Positions 52,261 to 61,237 of a stretch of 64,000 nt of DNA are shown piece after piece. A model generated the notes under the pieces. That model worked only from the letters and a program-made list of their open reading frames with translations. It ran no database searches and was not told where the DNA came from. Position 1 is the first letter of the stretch, and each line of letters begins with the position of its first letter. Position numbers and translations under genes: made by a program. Location: contig CAMJZV010000004.1 of NCBI GenBank assembly GCA_946410305.1, positions 62,001 to 126,000 of the forward strand. The letters run 5' to 3'. This DNA comes from an uncultured Prevotellaceae bacterium (lineage in GTDB: Bacteria > Bacteroidota > Bacteroidia > Bacteroidales > Bacteroidaceae).

Positions 52261-55236
52261 TTATTCAACGTCCTTTTGTAATTGTTCAATGACTTTATTT
52301 GGAGAAAGACTGACCTTGTCTTTTTCTGGAATCTTGTAGTTCAGCAGCTTGGGGTTGAAGAGAATCATCTCTATCAACAGCATAGCCACCATCATTACCC
52401 ATACACGATAGTGCAGCACAGACTCGCCACTGATGGAGCGTACCTGATTGGTGACATCGTCAAGCATAGCAAACTTAGAGCCCTTGAACTTGAAGGACTT
52501 CTGCTTGAAGGTGTATACCAACGGTTCCATGAGGCTCGTCTTTACGTCGTCCTCCATCACCTCGCCAATGAACTGATTCTCCATCTTGGAATCACGATGG
52601 TTGTCTGTGAGATGACAGATAAGCATATAGATGAGTGTAAGAATAATGATCGTAGGAATAAACATGCCTGGATGCTGGTTGAAGACATACTTCATCGTGA
52701 CAATGGGAATCATTGCTGACAAGAGTCCCAGAACACCCCACAGGGCACTCAGCACAAAGCCATAGCCTCTGAAGAATGCTCGCAAGCCCACGATGATGGC
52801 AGAGACGCCACCCACAGGCAACAGGATAGTCAGCGAGGTATGAGCCATCACGTCTGCACGATTGTCAATACCAAATATCACCAACAGGGCAATCCACAGA
52901 CCACAGAGTCCGTAGAATGTGGTGCGCCAGCGATGCTCTCTCTGCTTCGCCCTACTATATTCCTTTTTAACATTCTTGTATTTGCGAGCCGTTTCCTCCT
53001 TAGCAGTGATGAGACGCTTATAGTACATCTGGTTCTGGTCTACCTCACCCAAGCTCAAAGCCCACTCTTCCAGTCTACGCTCGTAGCTGTAGGGCTCTTC
53101 GAAATTCTTATTCGGGTCTTCGTGGTAGAAGACAGACATCCACTGGCTCAGGGCACCACGACGCATAGCACCCAACAGGATGGGACGTCGCGTCTGCTTC
53201 TCGAAATTGGTACCATCAGTCAGTTCCGTACCATCCTCCAATACATAGACGGGAACAGCTCCCAGGAAGCGACAGAAACGGTAGGCTGCCGTACGCAGGT
53301 CGTAGGCTCCCAAGCGCTCCTTGTTCTCCTCGCTATTCAGGTCGAAGCAAGCCTTGGCTTGTGCCAGCTGTTCATACCAACCATGCAACTGAGCAAAATA
53401 ATGGAAACGTCCGTTGGGGTCAGAGAACTCACCCAACTGCTCTTCGAACTCCTCGGGTGTCAAGTTCTGCCACCTCTTCAGCTTCTCACGCATAATCTCA
53501 CCCACCTTATAGGGGTTGTCAGCATCGCGGAGGTCGTAGGCAGCCTCACGATCGAGGTTATACAGCACCTTATAGCCCAAAGAGCGCGTAGGCTCCTGAC
53601 CTTCAGTCATAATACGCAGTGCCTCGCAAGCCATCACGTCACCATGACAGTACATCCACGACAACAGGCGACCATCGCTCAGGCTGACCCACTCGTCTTC
53701 TGAGCAGTTCTCATAGCCAAAGGAGTGGACGATATCCTGTATGTTGCCAGAAGGATACTTCACCAGGAAAGGAATATCAGGATCCATCTCGTAAACCAGT
53801 CGCAGAATAGCCACACGCTGTGTCAGTCCGCTGTCAGGAGCGAAGTAGCTTCTCAGTCGTGCGACATCGGCCTTGGTGTGTGCTTCTATATATAGGAAGA
53901 CGTTATCGTTAGGATTTCTCAGCGTGATGGCATACTCATCCATATAACTAAGGATAGAGATAGCCACGCTATGGATGTCGTCACACTTGTTGCCTCGCAG
54001 GTCAGTGTAAGGATAGGTAGGCTCCATGACATAGACAGAAGCCCACAGACCAGCGCGCTGATCGGCAGGATAACGGTTCATGATGATATCCTTGACGGCA
54101 GAGCTTAACTTGACGTTACCGCACTGCTCCAGCCATCCAGGAATACGTCCGTTATAGAGATAGCTGGTAGCCACGCGCTCGTTTTCCATCAGCAGCGGAA
54201 TGAGCTCGTGGACGTTGTCGGCTACGAGGTTGCGCTCTGGGTCAACAATGAAGCTACGGTATTTCAGCAATGGTGACGAGATATCCACATGGACGTCCTC
54301 GCCCAGGAACCAGCGTTCTACCTCGTCATACTTCCATCGGCTGGCAGGATTGACGGCTGTCAGACCCTGTACAATCATCTTCACACGGTCAGGCAGCTCA
54401 TTGATACGTGGCAGACGACCCTCGTTCTTCTTACGCATCATGACACGCTCGTTCTGACTCAGCGGGTTTTCACCCAGCCAGAGCGTCATCAGCGTGATAC
54501 CCAACGAGTAGAAGTCGGCAGCAGGCGTAATCTCTACCTCGCCATCGATGACGTCGTTGTACATCTCAGGAGCAGCATAGACGGGCGTACGAGCCTGCGT
54601 AGTCTTATGCAGACGTCCCTCTTCCTCCATGATACTGGATATACCGAAGTCGCCCAGTACAATCTCCTTGTGCGTAGCATCGCGGAAGAAGAAGTTGCCA
54701 GGCTTGATATCCTTGTGGATGATGTTGTTGTTATGACAGTAGGCCAACGCTGCAGCACACTGCAGGGCGATACGGCGGAACTGGTTATAGTCGTTGTTGA
54801 GGTCGTAGTCAGCCAGCGTGCCTCCACGGAGATACTCCATGAGCTCGTAGTCACGGTTCTTACCCTCCACATAGGTCTTACCATAGTCGGTAATCTTGAC
54901 GATCATCTCCAGATTGAAATTCTGGATGATGCGCATCAAGCCCTTCTTGATGGTGAAGTTGGGATAGTAGACTTTCAGTACGCGCTCGCCTTCGTCGCCT
55001 TCTACCAAGAATACCTGTGCCTCACCTGAGTTGTCGCTCAGGCATTTCACACCATGATATAGTCTTCCTTTCAGAACGAAGTCACCATCGCGAAAGCCAT
55101 CGTCGTTGGTGTCTTGTATCTTAGTACCTGGTCTGACGGTGATGTCAGAAGCACCTGACTGTGCAGGCTGTGGTGTCCCCACTCTGATGGTGGCCTCTGT
55201 ATTGACAGGGGCTGACGGTCGATTGGTCACATCCAT
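52261..55236 (-). CDS. membrane-anchored Ser/Thr protein kinase
   Basis: The 991-residue protein starts with a low-complexity part (1-50), then a Hanks kinase domain (55-310) with Lys88 (VLKVYY), catalytic HKDIKPGNFFF (Asp176), DFG at 196-198, a threonine-rich activation loop (KTTQART, 211-217), APE at 222-224 and DFYSLG. Residues 320-765 match nothing known to me. Five membrane helices are predicted near 774, 802, 826, 859 and 945, so it is fixed in the cytoplasmic membrane with the kinase inside the cell. All catalytic residues are present. It follows the zinc-ribbon gene by 2 bases. Confidence 0.92.
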   Translation of the reverse strand: MDVTNRPSAPVNTEATIRVGTPQPAQSGASDITVRPGTKIQDTNDDGFRDGDFVLKGRLYHGVKCLSDNSGEAQVFLVEGDEGERVLKVYYPNFTIKKGLMRIIQNFNLEMIVKITDYGKTYVEGKNRDYELMEYLRGGTLADYDLNNDYNQFRRIALQCAAALAYCHNNNIIHKDIKPGNFFFRDATHKEIVLGDFGISSIMEEEGRLHKTTQARTPVYAAPEMYNDVIDGEVEITPAADFYSLGITLMTLWLGENPLSQNERVMMRKKNEGRLPRINELPDRVKMIVQGLTAVNPASRWKYDEVERWFLGEDVHVDISSPLLKYRSFIVDPERNLVADNVHELIPLLMENERVATSYLYNGRIPGWLEQCGNVKLSSAVKDIIMNRYPADQRAGLWASVYVMEPTYPYTDLRGNKCDDIHSVAISILSYMDEYAITLRNPNDNVFLYIEAHTKADVARLRSYFAPDSGLTQRVAILRLVYEMDPDIPFLVKYPSGNIQDIVHSFGYENCSEDEWVSLSDGRLLSWMYCHGDVMACEALRIMTEGQEPTRSLGYKVLYNLDREAAYDLRDADNPYKVGEIMREKLKRWQNLTPEEFEEQLGEFSDPNGRFHYFAQLHGWYEQLAQAKACFDLNSEENKERLGAYDLRTAAYRFCRFLGAVPVYVLEDGTELTDGTNFEKQTRRPILLGAMRRGALSQWMSVFYHEDPNKNFEEPYSYERRLEEWALSLGEVDQNQMYYKRLITAKEETARKYKNVKKEYSRAKQREHRWRTTFYGLCGLWIALLVIFGIDNRADVMAHTSLTILLPVGGVSAIIVGLRAFFRGYGFVLSALWGVLGLLSAMIPIVTMKYVFNQHPGMFIPTIIILTLIYMLICHLTDNHRDSKMENQFIGEVMEDDVKTSLMEPLVYTFKQKSFKFKGSKFAMLDDVTNQVRSISGESVLHYRVWVMMVAMLLIEMILFNPKLLNYKIPEKDKVSLSPNKVIEQLQKDVE

Positions 55237-55238
55237 GT

Positions 55239-56207
55239 TTATTTGTCGTCTTTAATTTCTTCTGTACTATTCTTACCTAAAATCACCCATTTTCCGCCCA
55301 TATGAGGCTTGGCGCATCCGCAAGGACTGCTGTGCATAGCATGTTTGTAGTTGCACACCCATGCCAGACGTACGCCTACGGGCTTGCTGGCCATTGCGAA
55401 GTTACGTGCCTGGACAGGGGATGTCGTAGGTGGCACTGCCAGCTTGTCGAGAATGGTCGACAGCATCTTAATCTTAACCGCCTTCATCTCTTCCAGCTCC
55501 TCACGGGTCATACGCTTCGACTCTACCTTGGGAATGACGGGCACCTCTACACCCTCGTCTTTCTGCAACAGCGAGAGCACACGTTCGCGCAACTTGGCAT
55601 TAGCCTGTTCCCTGACGATGTCACGCTCCGAGTTGTAAGGCAGGGCATTCTCCAGCTGAGAGTAGTCTCTGACGATTTCCAGCAACTGCTGGTAGTCAGG
55701 ATTCAGATGCAGCTGCTTCACCAGCATGCGGGCTTCCTTGGTCAGTGCCGTACCACACTTCTTACAGAAAGCGAAGTCGTTCAGCGTGTGACACGTAGGG
55801 CATACCATGCCGCCTCGCGGACTGCCACACTCCGGACAGTAGGCCTCGTTGCCTTCCAGATGGGCTCCACAATAGGAGCAGACGTCCTTCTTGATATAGT
55901 GATGGCAGACCTCACAGAAGTCTGCGTCTGGGTCAATCTCAGCACTGCAATGCGGACACGTCATCTTGCTAATGGGCTGTCCACACTGTGCACAGAACAT
56001 TGCCTCAGCATCGTTGATGGCTCCACAGAAAGGGCATTTCTTACCTGCAGCCTGACGCTGTTGTGTCTGTTGCATTGTCTGTCGCGGAGCAAAAGGCTGC
56101 TGAGGAGCGTAGGACTCCTGTGGTCCCATCGTCCTGTTGAGCATTTGCTGAGGTCTTACAGTGGTTTGTAAATCACCTGTTTGGGGGTTATTTTCGTCAA
56201 TCATCAT
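55239..56207 (-). CDS. multi-zinc-ribbon protein, first gene of the signalling module
   Basis: The 322-residue protein (ATG at 56207, just after the promoter; a longer frame is unlikely) has a Q-rich N-terminus (1-53) and five zinc ribbons in a row (CPFCGAIN..FCAQCG, CPHCSAEI..FCEVC, CSYCGAHL..YCPECG, CPTCHTLN..FCKKCG, to about residue 155), followed by a helical region and a C-terminal stretch with conserved-looking C, H and W residues (WVCNYKHAMHSSPCGCAKPHMGG). No catalytic domain was recognised. It probably scaffolds the kinase and ATPase. Confidence 0.82.
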   Translation of the reverse strand: MMIDENNPQTGDLQTTVRPQQMLNRTMGPQESYAPQQPFAPRQTMQQTQQRQAAGKKCPFCGAINDAEAMFCAQCGQPISKMTCPHCSAEIDPDADFCEVCHHYIKKDVCSYCGAHLEGNEAYCPECGSPRGGMVCPTCHTLNDFAFCKKCGTALTKEARMLVKQLHLNPDYQQLLEIVRDYSQLENALPYNSERDIVREQANAKLRERVLSLLQKDEGVEVPVIPKVESKRMTREELEEMKAVKIKMLSTILDKLAVPPTTSPVQARNFAMASKPVGVRLAWVCNYKHAMHSSPCGCAKPHMGGKWVILGKNSTEEIKDDK

Positions 56208-56242
56208 GTTGTAGTTAATGCTGTAGTTAAAATAGTCAGTTG

Positions 56243-56274
56243 CAAAGATAGCAAAAAAAAAATAAACGGACAAA
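56243..56274 (-). promoter_or_regulatory. promoter of the zinc-ribbon/kinase/AAA/FHA/PP2C module
   Basis: Minus-strand TATCTTTG at 56243-56250 and TTTG at 56271-56274, spacing 20. No other strong promoter was seen down to the GH31 gene. Confidence 0.75.
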
Positions 56275-56311
56275 AAAAACCGCCGTAAATTTATATTTAC
56301 GACGGCATTTT
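56275..56311 (-). terminator. terminator of the M13 peptidase gene
   Basis: CCGCCGTAAAT (56280-56290) and ATTTACGACGG (56295-56305), one mismatch, with T runs on both strands. Confidence 0.8.
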
Positions 56312-56331
56312 TCTGATTTTGGTCTATAACA

Positions 56332-58359
56332 CTACCATAAAGGCAGACGTTCTGACTTCGGAATAAACATTTTGTCGCCTTCTTTGACTCCGAAAGCGTC
56401 ATACCAAGCATCGATGTGTGGCAGTGCGCCATTAACACGCCAGCGACCCAGTGAGTGAGGGTCACTCTTGGTGCGATTGCGAATCTCTGCCTCCACAATG
56501 TTTCCTGCCCATACGCCAGCATACGCCAAGAAGAAGCGCTGGTCAGCTGTCAGTCCGTCGATAACGGGAAGAGCAGCACGCTTGGTGGCGTTCTTGTAAG
56601 CATACCACGCTACCTGCAGGCCTCCGTGGTCGGCCAGGTTCTCACCCAGCGTCAGACGGCCATTGGCATTGAGGTCAGGAAGCACCTTGATTTTAGAGAA
56701 GAAGTCAGCATACTTATCTGTACGTTCTGTAAAGTTTTTTGCATCAGCCTCCTTCCACCAGTCGTGCATATTTCCGTCCTTGTCATACTGACGTCCCTGG
56801 TCGTCAAAACCATGTGTCATCTCGTGACCGATTACGACACCGATAGCGCCATAGTTAAAGGCATCGTCAGCCGTTGGATCAAAGAATGGAACTTGCAGAA
56901 TACCAGCAGGGAAACAAATCTCGTTCGTAGTAGGATTATAGTAGGCGTTAACAGTCTGTGGAGTCATGTGCCAGTCATCTCTGTCGACAGGCTTCCCTGC
57001 CGTATGATTGATTCTCCATGCTGTCCAGAAACGGCTACACTCCTGCATATTCTCATAGTAAGATTTTTTCGCATCAATCTTCAGGTCAGAAAGGTCTGTC
57101 CAGCGATCAGGATAACCAATCTTTACATAGAAGGTATTGAGCTTCAACAGTGCGTTAACCTTCGTAGAATCGTCCATCCAGTCCTGAGCGGCAATACGCT
57201 CACCAAGGGCAATGCGCAGGTTCTCTACGAGGGTCTTCATGCGCTCTTTAGACGATGCGGGGAAGTACTTCTTGACGTAGATACGTCCCAGAGCCTCGCC
57301 CATCACGCCCTGCACCTGATTGGTAGCACGACGCCACAAGGGATGGTCCTCCTTACGGCCAGAGAACACCTTGCCGTAGAAGTCGAAGTTAGCAGCACGT
57401 ACCTCATCGTTCAGATAGCCTGTAGAACCATCAATCTGTCCCCACTCCATCATGTCGCGATACTCAGCGGCAGACATCGTGCTGAACAGCTTGTCAGCGG
57501 CCTTCATAAACTCTACCTGACCAACGACAACCTCCTGCATATACTGGCTCTTGATGCCCTTGGCATTCATCTGGCGCTCAATCTGCAGATGCGGACACAT
57601 GGCAGCCAACTCCTTCAGCGTCATCTTGTTATAGTTGGCAATGGGGTCACGCAGTTCTGTACGCGACTTAGAAACCTTAGCCAGCGCTGACTCAACCTTC
57701 AGGATGTTCTTCATCTTCTTCTCAGCAACACCCTTCTTGAAGCCGAACAGCTGGAACATGCGGACGATGTGCTTCTTGTAGGCCTCACGAATCTTCACTG
57801 TAGCCTCGTCGTTCTCCAGATAATAATCCTTCTGACCCAGCGTCAGACCACCCTGGAAGAAATTCAGAATGTTCTGCGTGGCATTCTTCTCGTCAGCAGC
57901 GATATAGGCACCAAAGATTTCCGAGTTGCCATAAGGCATCATCTCCAGCTGGATAGCGAAGAGCTGCTCCTTGGTTTTGGCAGCCTCCAGACGATTGATG
58001 AGCGGCATGACAGGAGCCAAGCCGTCCTGCTCTCTGCGTGCAGAGTCCATCGCGAGCTTATACAGGTCGCTCAGTTTCTGCTCTACAGAACCGTTAGGAT
58101 ACGTGTTCTCTTGCAGTTCCTTCAAAATACCATTGATGCGCTTGTTGTTATCTTCAGCCAAACGGTCGAAGCTGCCGTAGCGCGAATAAGCGGCAGGCAG
58201 TGGATTGGCTTTCATCCATCCACCACAGGCATACTCATAGAAGTCGTCGGCAGGGCGCACAGACTTGTCGAGGTCGTTCATGTTGATACCCGACTTCAGC
58301 TGTGCAGAAGCTGATGCTGCCATCATTGCTAATGCCATCATTGTTAATACCTTTCTCAT
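56332..58359 (-). CDS. pepO: secreted M13 family metallopeptidase (PepO type)
   Basis: The 675-residue protein has a signal peptide (MRKVLTMMALAMMAASASAQ), an N-terminal helical domain and the zinc site VIGHEMTHGFDDQGRQYD with the third ligand in ENLADHGG. The C-terminus SERLPLW* is the family ending. It cleaves short peptides in the periplasm. It follows the ABC-F gene after a 72-base repeat region and has its own terminator. A fragment of a second M13 gene is at 26401. Confidence 0.94.
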   Translation of the reverse strand: MRKVLTMMALAMMAASASAQLKSGINMNDLDKSVRPADDFYEYACGGWMKANPLPAAYSRYGSFDRLAEDNNKRINGILKELQENTYPNGSVEQKLSDLYKLAMDSARREQDGLAPVMPLINRLEAAKTKEQLFAIQLEMMPYGNSEIFGAYIAADEKNATQNILNFFQGGLTLGQKDYYLENDEATVKIREAYKKHIVRMFQLFGFKKGVAEKKMKNILKVESALAKVSKSRTELRDPIANYNKMTLKELAAMCPHLQIERQMNAKGIKSQYMQEVVVGQVEFMKAADKLFSTMSAAEYRDMMEWGQIDGSTGYLNDEVRAANFDFYGKVFSGRKEDHPLWRRATNQVQGVMGEALGRIYVKKYFPASSKERMKTLVENLRIALGERIAAQDWMDDSTKVNALLKLNTFYVKIGYPDRWTDLSDLKIDAKKSYYENMQECSRFWTAWRINHTAGKPVDRDDWHMTPQTVNAYYNPTTNEICFPAGILQVPFFDPTADDAFNYGAIGVVIGHEMTHGFDDQGRQYDKDGNMHDWWKEADAKNFTERTDKYADFFSKIKVLPDLNANGRLTLGENLADHGGLQVAWYAYKNATKRAALPVIDGLTADQRFFLAYAGVWAGNIVEAEIRNRTKSDPHSLGRWRVNGALPHIDAWYDAFGVKEGDKMFIPKSERLPLW

Positions 58360-58377
58360 TGTTCTTTTTATTATTTG

Positions 58378-58441
58378 TCGATGTTTCGATATTTCGATGT
58401 TTCGAGGTTTCGAGGTTTCGAGATCACGAGATCACGAGAGC
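58378..58441 (-). repeat. eight-unit TCGATGTT/TCGAGGTT repeat over the ABC-F stop codon
   Basis: Eight 8-base units begin in the leader of the peptidase gene and extend past the ABC-F stop (58432-58434). Variants are TCGATATT, TCGATGTT, TCGAGGTT and ACGAGATC. Confidence 0.9.
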
Positions 58442-60384
58442 GCTTCCAACTCTTCCGAAAGACGCTCCCAGCGCTCCACCTCTTCGTCGAGTGCCTTCTT
58501 GGTAGAGGTATATTCCGTGACGAGCGTCATGTCTGCAGCATTCTCAGGCACCATCAGCAAGTCGTCAAGCTCCTTCAGACGGCGCTCCATATCGCTGATT
58601 TTGCGCTCTGACTCCTCCACAGCCTTCTCGGCCTTGCGCAAGCGTTTCTGCTGTTCCTTGTGGGCGGTATAATCAGTCTTTGGGGCTTTCGTGGGTTCGA
58701 TGGGCTTAGTGGGCTTGATGGATTGCCCATTAACCCCATTAACCCCATTAGACCCATTAGCCCCATCTATCTTAGCCCCATTACGATGGCTCTCAATCCA
58801 GTCATACACACCACCAAGGTGCTCTCTGACCTTGCCGCCACCAAACTCATAGACCTTGCTGACCAAGCCATCCAGGAACTCACGATCGTGGCTGACGATG
58901 ATAGCGGTACCGTCAAAGGCTCGGATAGCCTCTTTCAGCACATCCTTCGACGGCATATCCAGATGGTTGGTAGGCTCGTCGAGAATCAGCAGGTTGACAG
59001 GTTCCAACAGCAGACGAATCATCGCCAGACGGCTACGCTCACCACCGCTGAGCACCTTGACTTTCTTGTCTGACGCCTCGCCACCAAACATGAAGGCACC
59101 GAGTATATCGTTGATTCTCAGGCGCACCTCGCCTTTAGCCACGTTATCTATCGTCTGGAACACGGTCAGCTCCTCGTCCAACAGCTGTGCCTGGTTCTGA
59201 GCGAAATAGCCTATCTGGATATTGTGTCCCACCTTCAGGTGTCCATCAAACGGTATCTCACCCATGATGCACTTCACCAGCGTAGACTTACCCTCACCAT
59301 TCTTACCCACAAAGGCCACCTTCTCGCCACGCTTGATGGTCAGGTTGACATTCGAGAAGACGGTATGAGCGCCATAGTCCTTGCGGACATCCTCGCAGAT
59401 AATAGGATAGTCGCCACTACGCAGACAGGGCGGGAATTTCAGACGCAGGGCAGAGTTGTCGACCTCATCGACCTCGATGGGCACTATCTTCTCCAGCTGC
59501 TTTACCTTCTGCTGCACCTGCACTGCCTTGGTGGCCTGATAGCGGAAGCGCTCTATGAACTGGCGCATCTCCTGAATCTCCTTCTGCTGGTTCTCGTAGG
59601 CGCGCAACTGCTGTTCACGACGCTCCTTGCGCAACACGACATACTCGTCGTACTTCACCTTGTAGTCCACAATCTGGCCACAGGAAATCTCCAGCGTACG
59701 ATTGGTGACATTGTTGATGAAGGCACGGTCGTGAGAGACCAGCACCACTGCTTTTGCCGACTGTGCCAACCACTGCTCCAGCCACTGTATAGACTCAATA
59801 TCCAGATGGTTGGTGGGCTCGTCGAGCAATAAGACGTCAGGTTTCTGCAACAGGATCTTGGCCAACTCGATACGCATGCGCCAGCCTCCTGAGAACTCGC
59901 TGGTGGGACGCTCCAGGTCAGAACGTTCGAAGCCCAGACCCATCAAGGTGCGCTCCAGCTCTGCCTCGCAGTTGTCGGCACCCAACATCATATAGCGCTC
60001 ATGCTCCAGCGTAAACTTCTCAACCAGTGCCAGATAGCTCTCGCTCTCGTAATCCGTGCGCTCAGCCAGCTGCTGGTTCAATGCGTCGACCTTGGCTTTC
60101 AGCTCCGTCACATGGGAGAAAGCCTTCTGGGCTTCCTGACGAACGGTAGTGTCGTCTTGCAATATCATCACCTGCGGCAGGTAGCCGATAGTGGTGTCGG
60201 AGGGTATGCTCACCACACCCTCTGTAGGCTTCTGTTGTCCGCAGAGTATCTTCAGCAGTGTCGACTTTCCAGCACCGTTCTTACCCACAAGGGCTATACG
60301 GTCACGGTCGTTCACCACAAAGCTGGCACCTGCAAACAGAGGCTTCACGCCAAATTCTACGCGTAAGGACTCTACTGATATCAT
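58432..60384 (-). CDS. ABC-F family ATPase (Uup/EttA type)
   Basis: The 650-residue soluble protein has two ABC cassettes with Walker A GKNGAGKST (near 35) and GKNGEGKST (near 360), signatures SGGWRMRIELAKIL and LSGGERSRLAMIRLLL, and DEPTNHLD twice. ABC-F proteins act on the ribosome; the C-terminal coiled coil (LRKAEKAVEESERK to LEALS) fits Uup. The linker before it (GANGSNGVNGVNGQS, about 538-553) is encoded by a 9-base tandem repeat. Promoter at 60414. Confidence 0.92.
   Translation of the reverse strand: MISVESLRVEFGVKPLFAGASFVVNDRDRIALVGKNGAGKSTLLKILCGQQKPTEGVVSIPSDTTIGYLPQVMILQDDTTVRQEAQKAFSHVTELKAKVDALNQQLAERTDYESESYLALVEKFTLEHERYMMLGADNCEAELERTLMGLGFERSDLERPTSEFSGGWRMRIELAKILLQKPDVLLLDEPTNHLDIESIQWLEQWLAQSAKAVVLVSHDRAFINNVTNRTLEISCGQIVDYKVKYDEYVVLRKERREQQLRAYENQQKEIQEMRQFIERFRYQATKAVQVQQKVKQLEKIVPIEVDEVDNSALRLKFPPCLRSGDYPIICEDVRKDYGAHTVFSNVNLTIKRGEKVAFVGKNGEGKSTLVKCIMGEIPFDGHLKVGHNIQIGYFAQNQAQLLDEELTVFQTIDNVAKGEVRLRINDILGAFMFGGEASDKKVKVLSGGERSRLAMIRLLLEPVNLLILDEPTNHLDMPSKDVLKEAIRAFDGTAIIVSHDREFLDGLVSKVYEFGGGKVREHLGGVYDWIESHRNGAKIDGANGSNGVNGVNGQSIKPTKPIEPTKAPKTDYTAHKEQQKRLRKAEKAVEESERKISDMERRLKELDDLLMVPENAADMTLVTEYTSTKKALDEEVERWERLSEELEALS
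58731..58765 (-). repeat. 9-base TTAACCCCA repeat in the ABC-F linker
   Basis: About four near copies of TTAACCCCA/TTAGACCCA, in frame, code for the Asn-Gly-rich linker; related GGGCTTGAT words occur on its left. Confidence 0.8.
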
Positions 60385-60671
60385 TTCTCTTCCTTATTCT
60401 TTTTTTGAACGTGCAAAGTTACGAATAAGTCAGCGAAATGCCAAATTTATCGGGATTTTTTTCTTATATTTACTCAACTTTCGCAAGCCCTGCTTGCTCA
60501 GTCTCGTAAGGGGCAAGGAGCAAGGGGCAAGAGAATAGATGATAAACGTAGAAAACGGAGGGATGAAGCGGCATAGAAGGGGAATGACTAACCTCTTGCC
60601 CCATGCTCCATGCCCCTTGCCCCAAGAAAAGTGGAGCATGTGAAACATGCGAAACTTGAATTATATTTATA
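60385..60671. other. non-coding gap with promoter and large inverted repeat
   Basis: These 287 bases hold the ABC-F promoter (60414-60445) and an imperfect inverted repeat: 60510-60533 (GGGGCAAGGAGCAAGGGGCA and on) pairs with 60593-60623. A short open frame across it is made of these repeats and is not considered a gene. Confidence 0.6.
60414..60445 (-). promoter_or_regulatory. ABC-F gene promoter
   Basis: Minus-strand TAACTTTG at 60414-60421 and TTTG at 60442-60445, spacing 20. Confidence 0.7.
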
Positions 60672-61229
60672 CTATTTTTCGAAATGCTGGTAGTCTTTCA
60701 GCGAGCGCCATGCCCCACCCCAGCGGAATCCACGCTCCGTAAACAGCCGATAGCAGAGGTCTTGACGGGTTATCTTGTACTTGAACTGCTTGCTACGGTC
60801 CACATAGGGTTTGCCTGTCGCAGGCTGAATGAGCAGGGTGCCGTCTTTCTTGCGTCTGACACAGGGGTTGTAGAGCGGATTGATGTCGATGGCCAGACCC
60901 TGCGCATGCTTCGACAGTTTTGTACTGCCTTCCACCACGCGATAGCAGTAGCACGAGGTGTTGTTGGCACGCATGGAACGCTCGTCATCGTTGCCATATT
61001 CCGAGATAGGACGGATGCGCTCAATGGGATATTTTGCATTATAAAGTTCTTCAAAGATTTCTCGCAAATCACTGGCTATCACTTTATTACAAATCAACTC
61101 TCCATACTGCTTCTTCCCCTGAAAATCCACATACTGAACTCTCAGCGTATCCAACTGCACCTGCTGACCATACGCGCAAACGGCCACCAGCCACAGTCCT
61201 ACAGTTCCCAACAACTTCCTCGTCTTCAT
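60672..61229 (-). CDS. M15 family D-Ala-D-Ala-type carboxypeptidase
   Basis: The 185-residue protein has a signal peptide (to about residue 21) and the M15 zinc site: His108 and Asp115 in KHAQGLAIDINP and His182 in DYQHFEK at the extreme C-terminus. It most likely trims peptidoglycan stem peptides in the periplasm (VanY/M15_4-like). Promoter at 61238. Confidence 0.88.
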   Translation of the reverse strand: MKTRKLLGTVGLWLVAVCAYGQQVQLDTLRVQYVDFQGKKQYGELICNKVIASDLREIFEELYNAKYPIERIRPISEYGNDDERSMRANNTSCYCYRVVEGSTKLSKHAQGLAIDINPLYNPCVRRKKDGTLLIQPATGKPYVDRSKQFKYKITRQDLCYRLFTERGFRWGGAWRSLKDYQHFEK

Positions 61230-61237
61230 TGCTACTG

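Noticed and set aside
47583..56207. Reading the kinase module as a type VI or type VII secretion locus
   Set aside because: No sheath, tube, FtsK/EccC or WXG100 genes are in the flanks; only the phospho-signalling and AAA parts are shared.
60430..60648. A 72-codon minus-strand frame between the ABC-F and M15 genes
   Set aside because: It consists of the GGGGCAAG inverted repeat and crosses the ABC-F promoter; no family or start signal.
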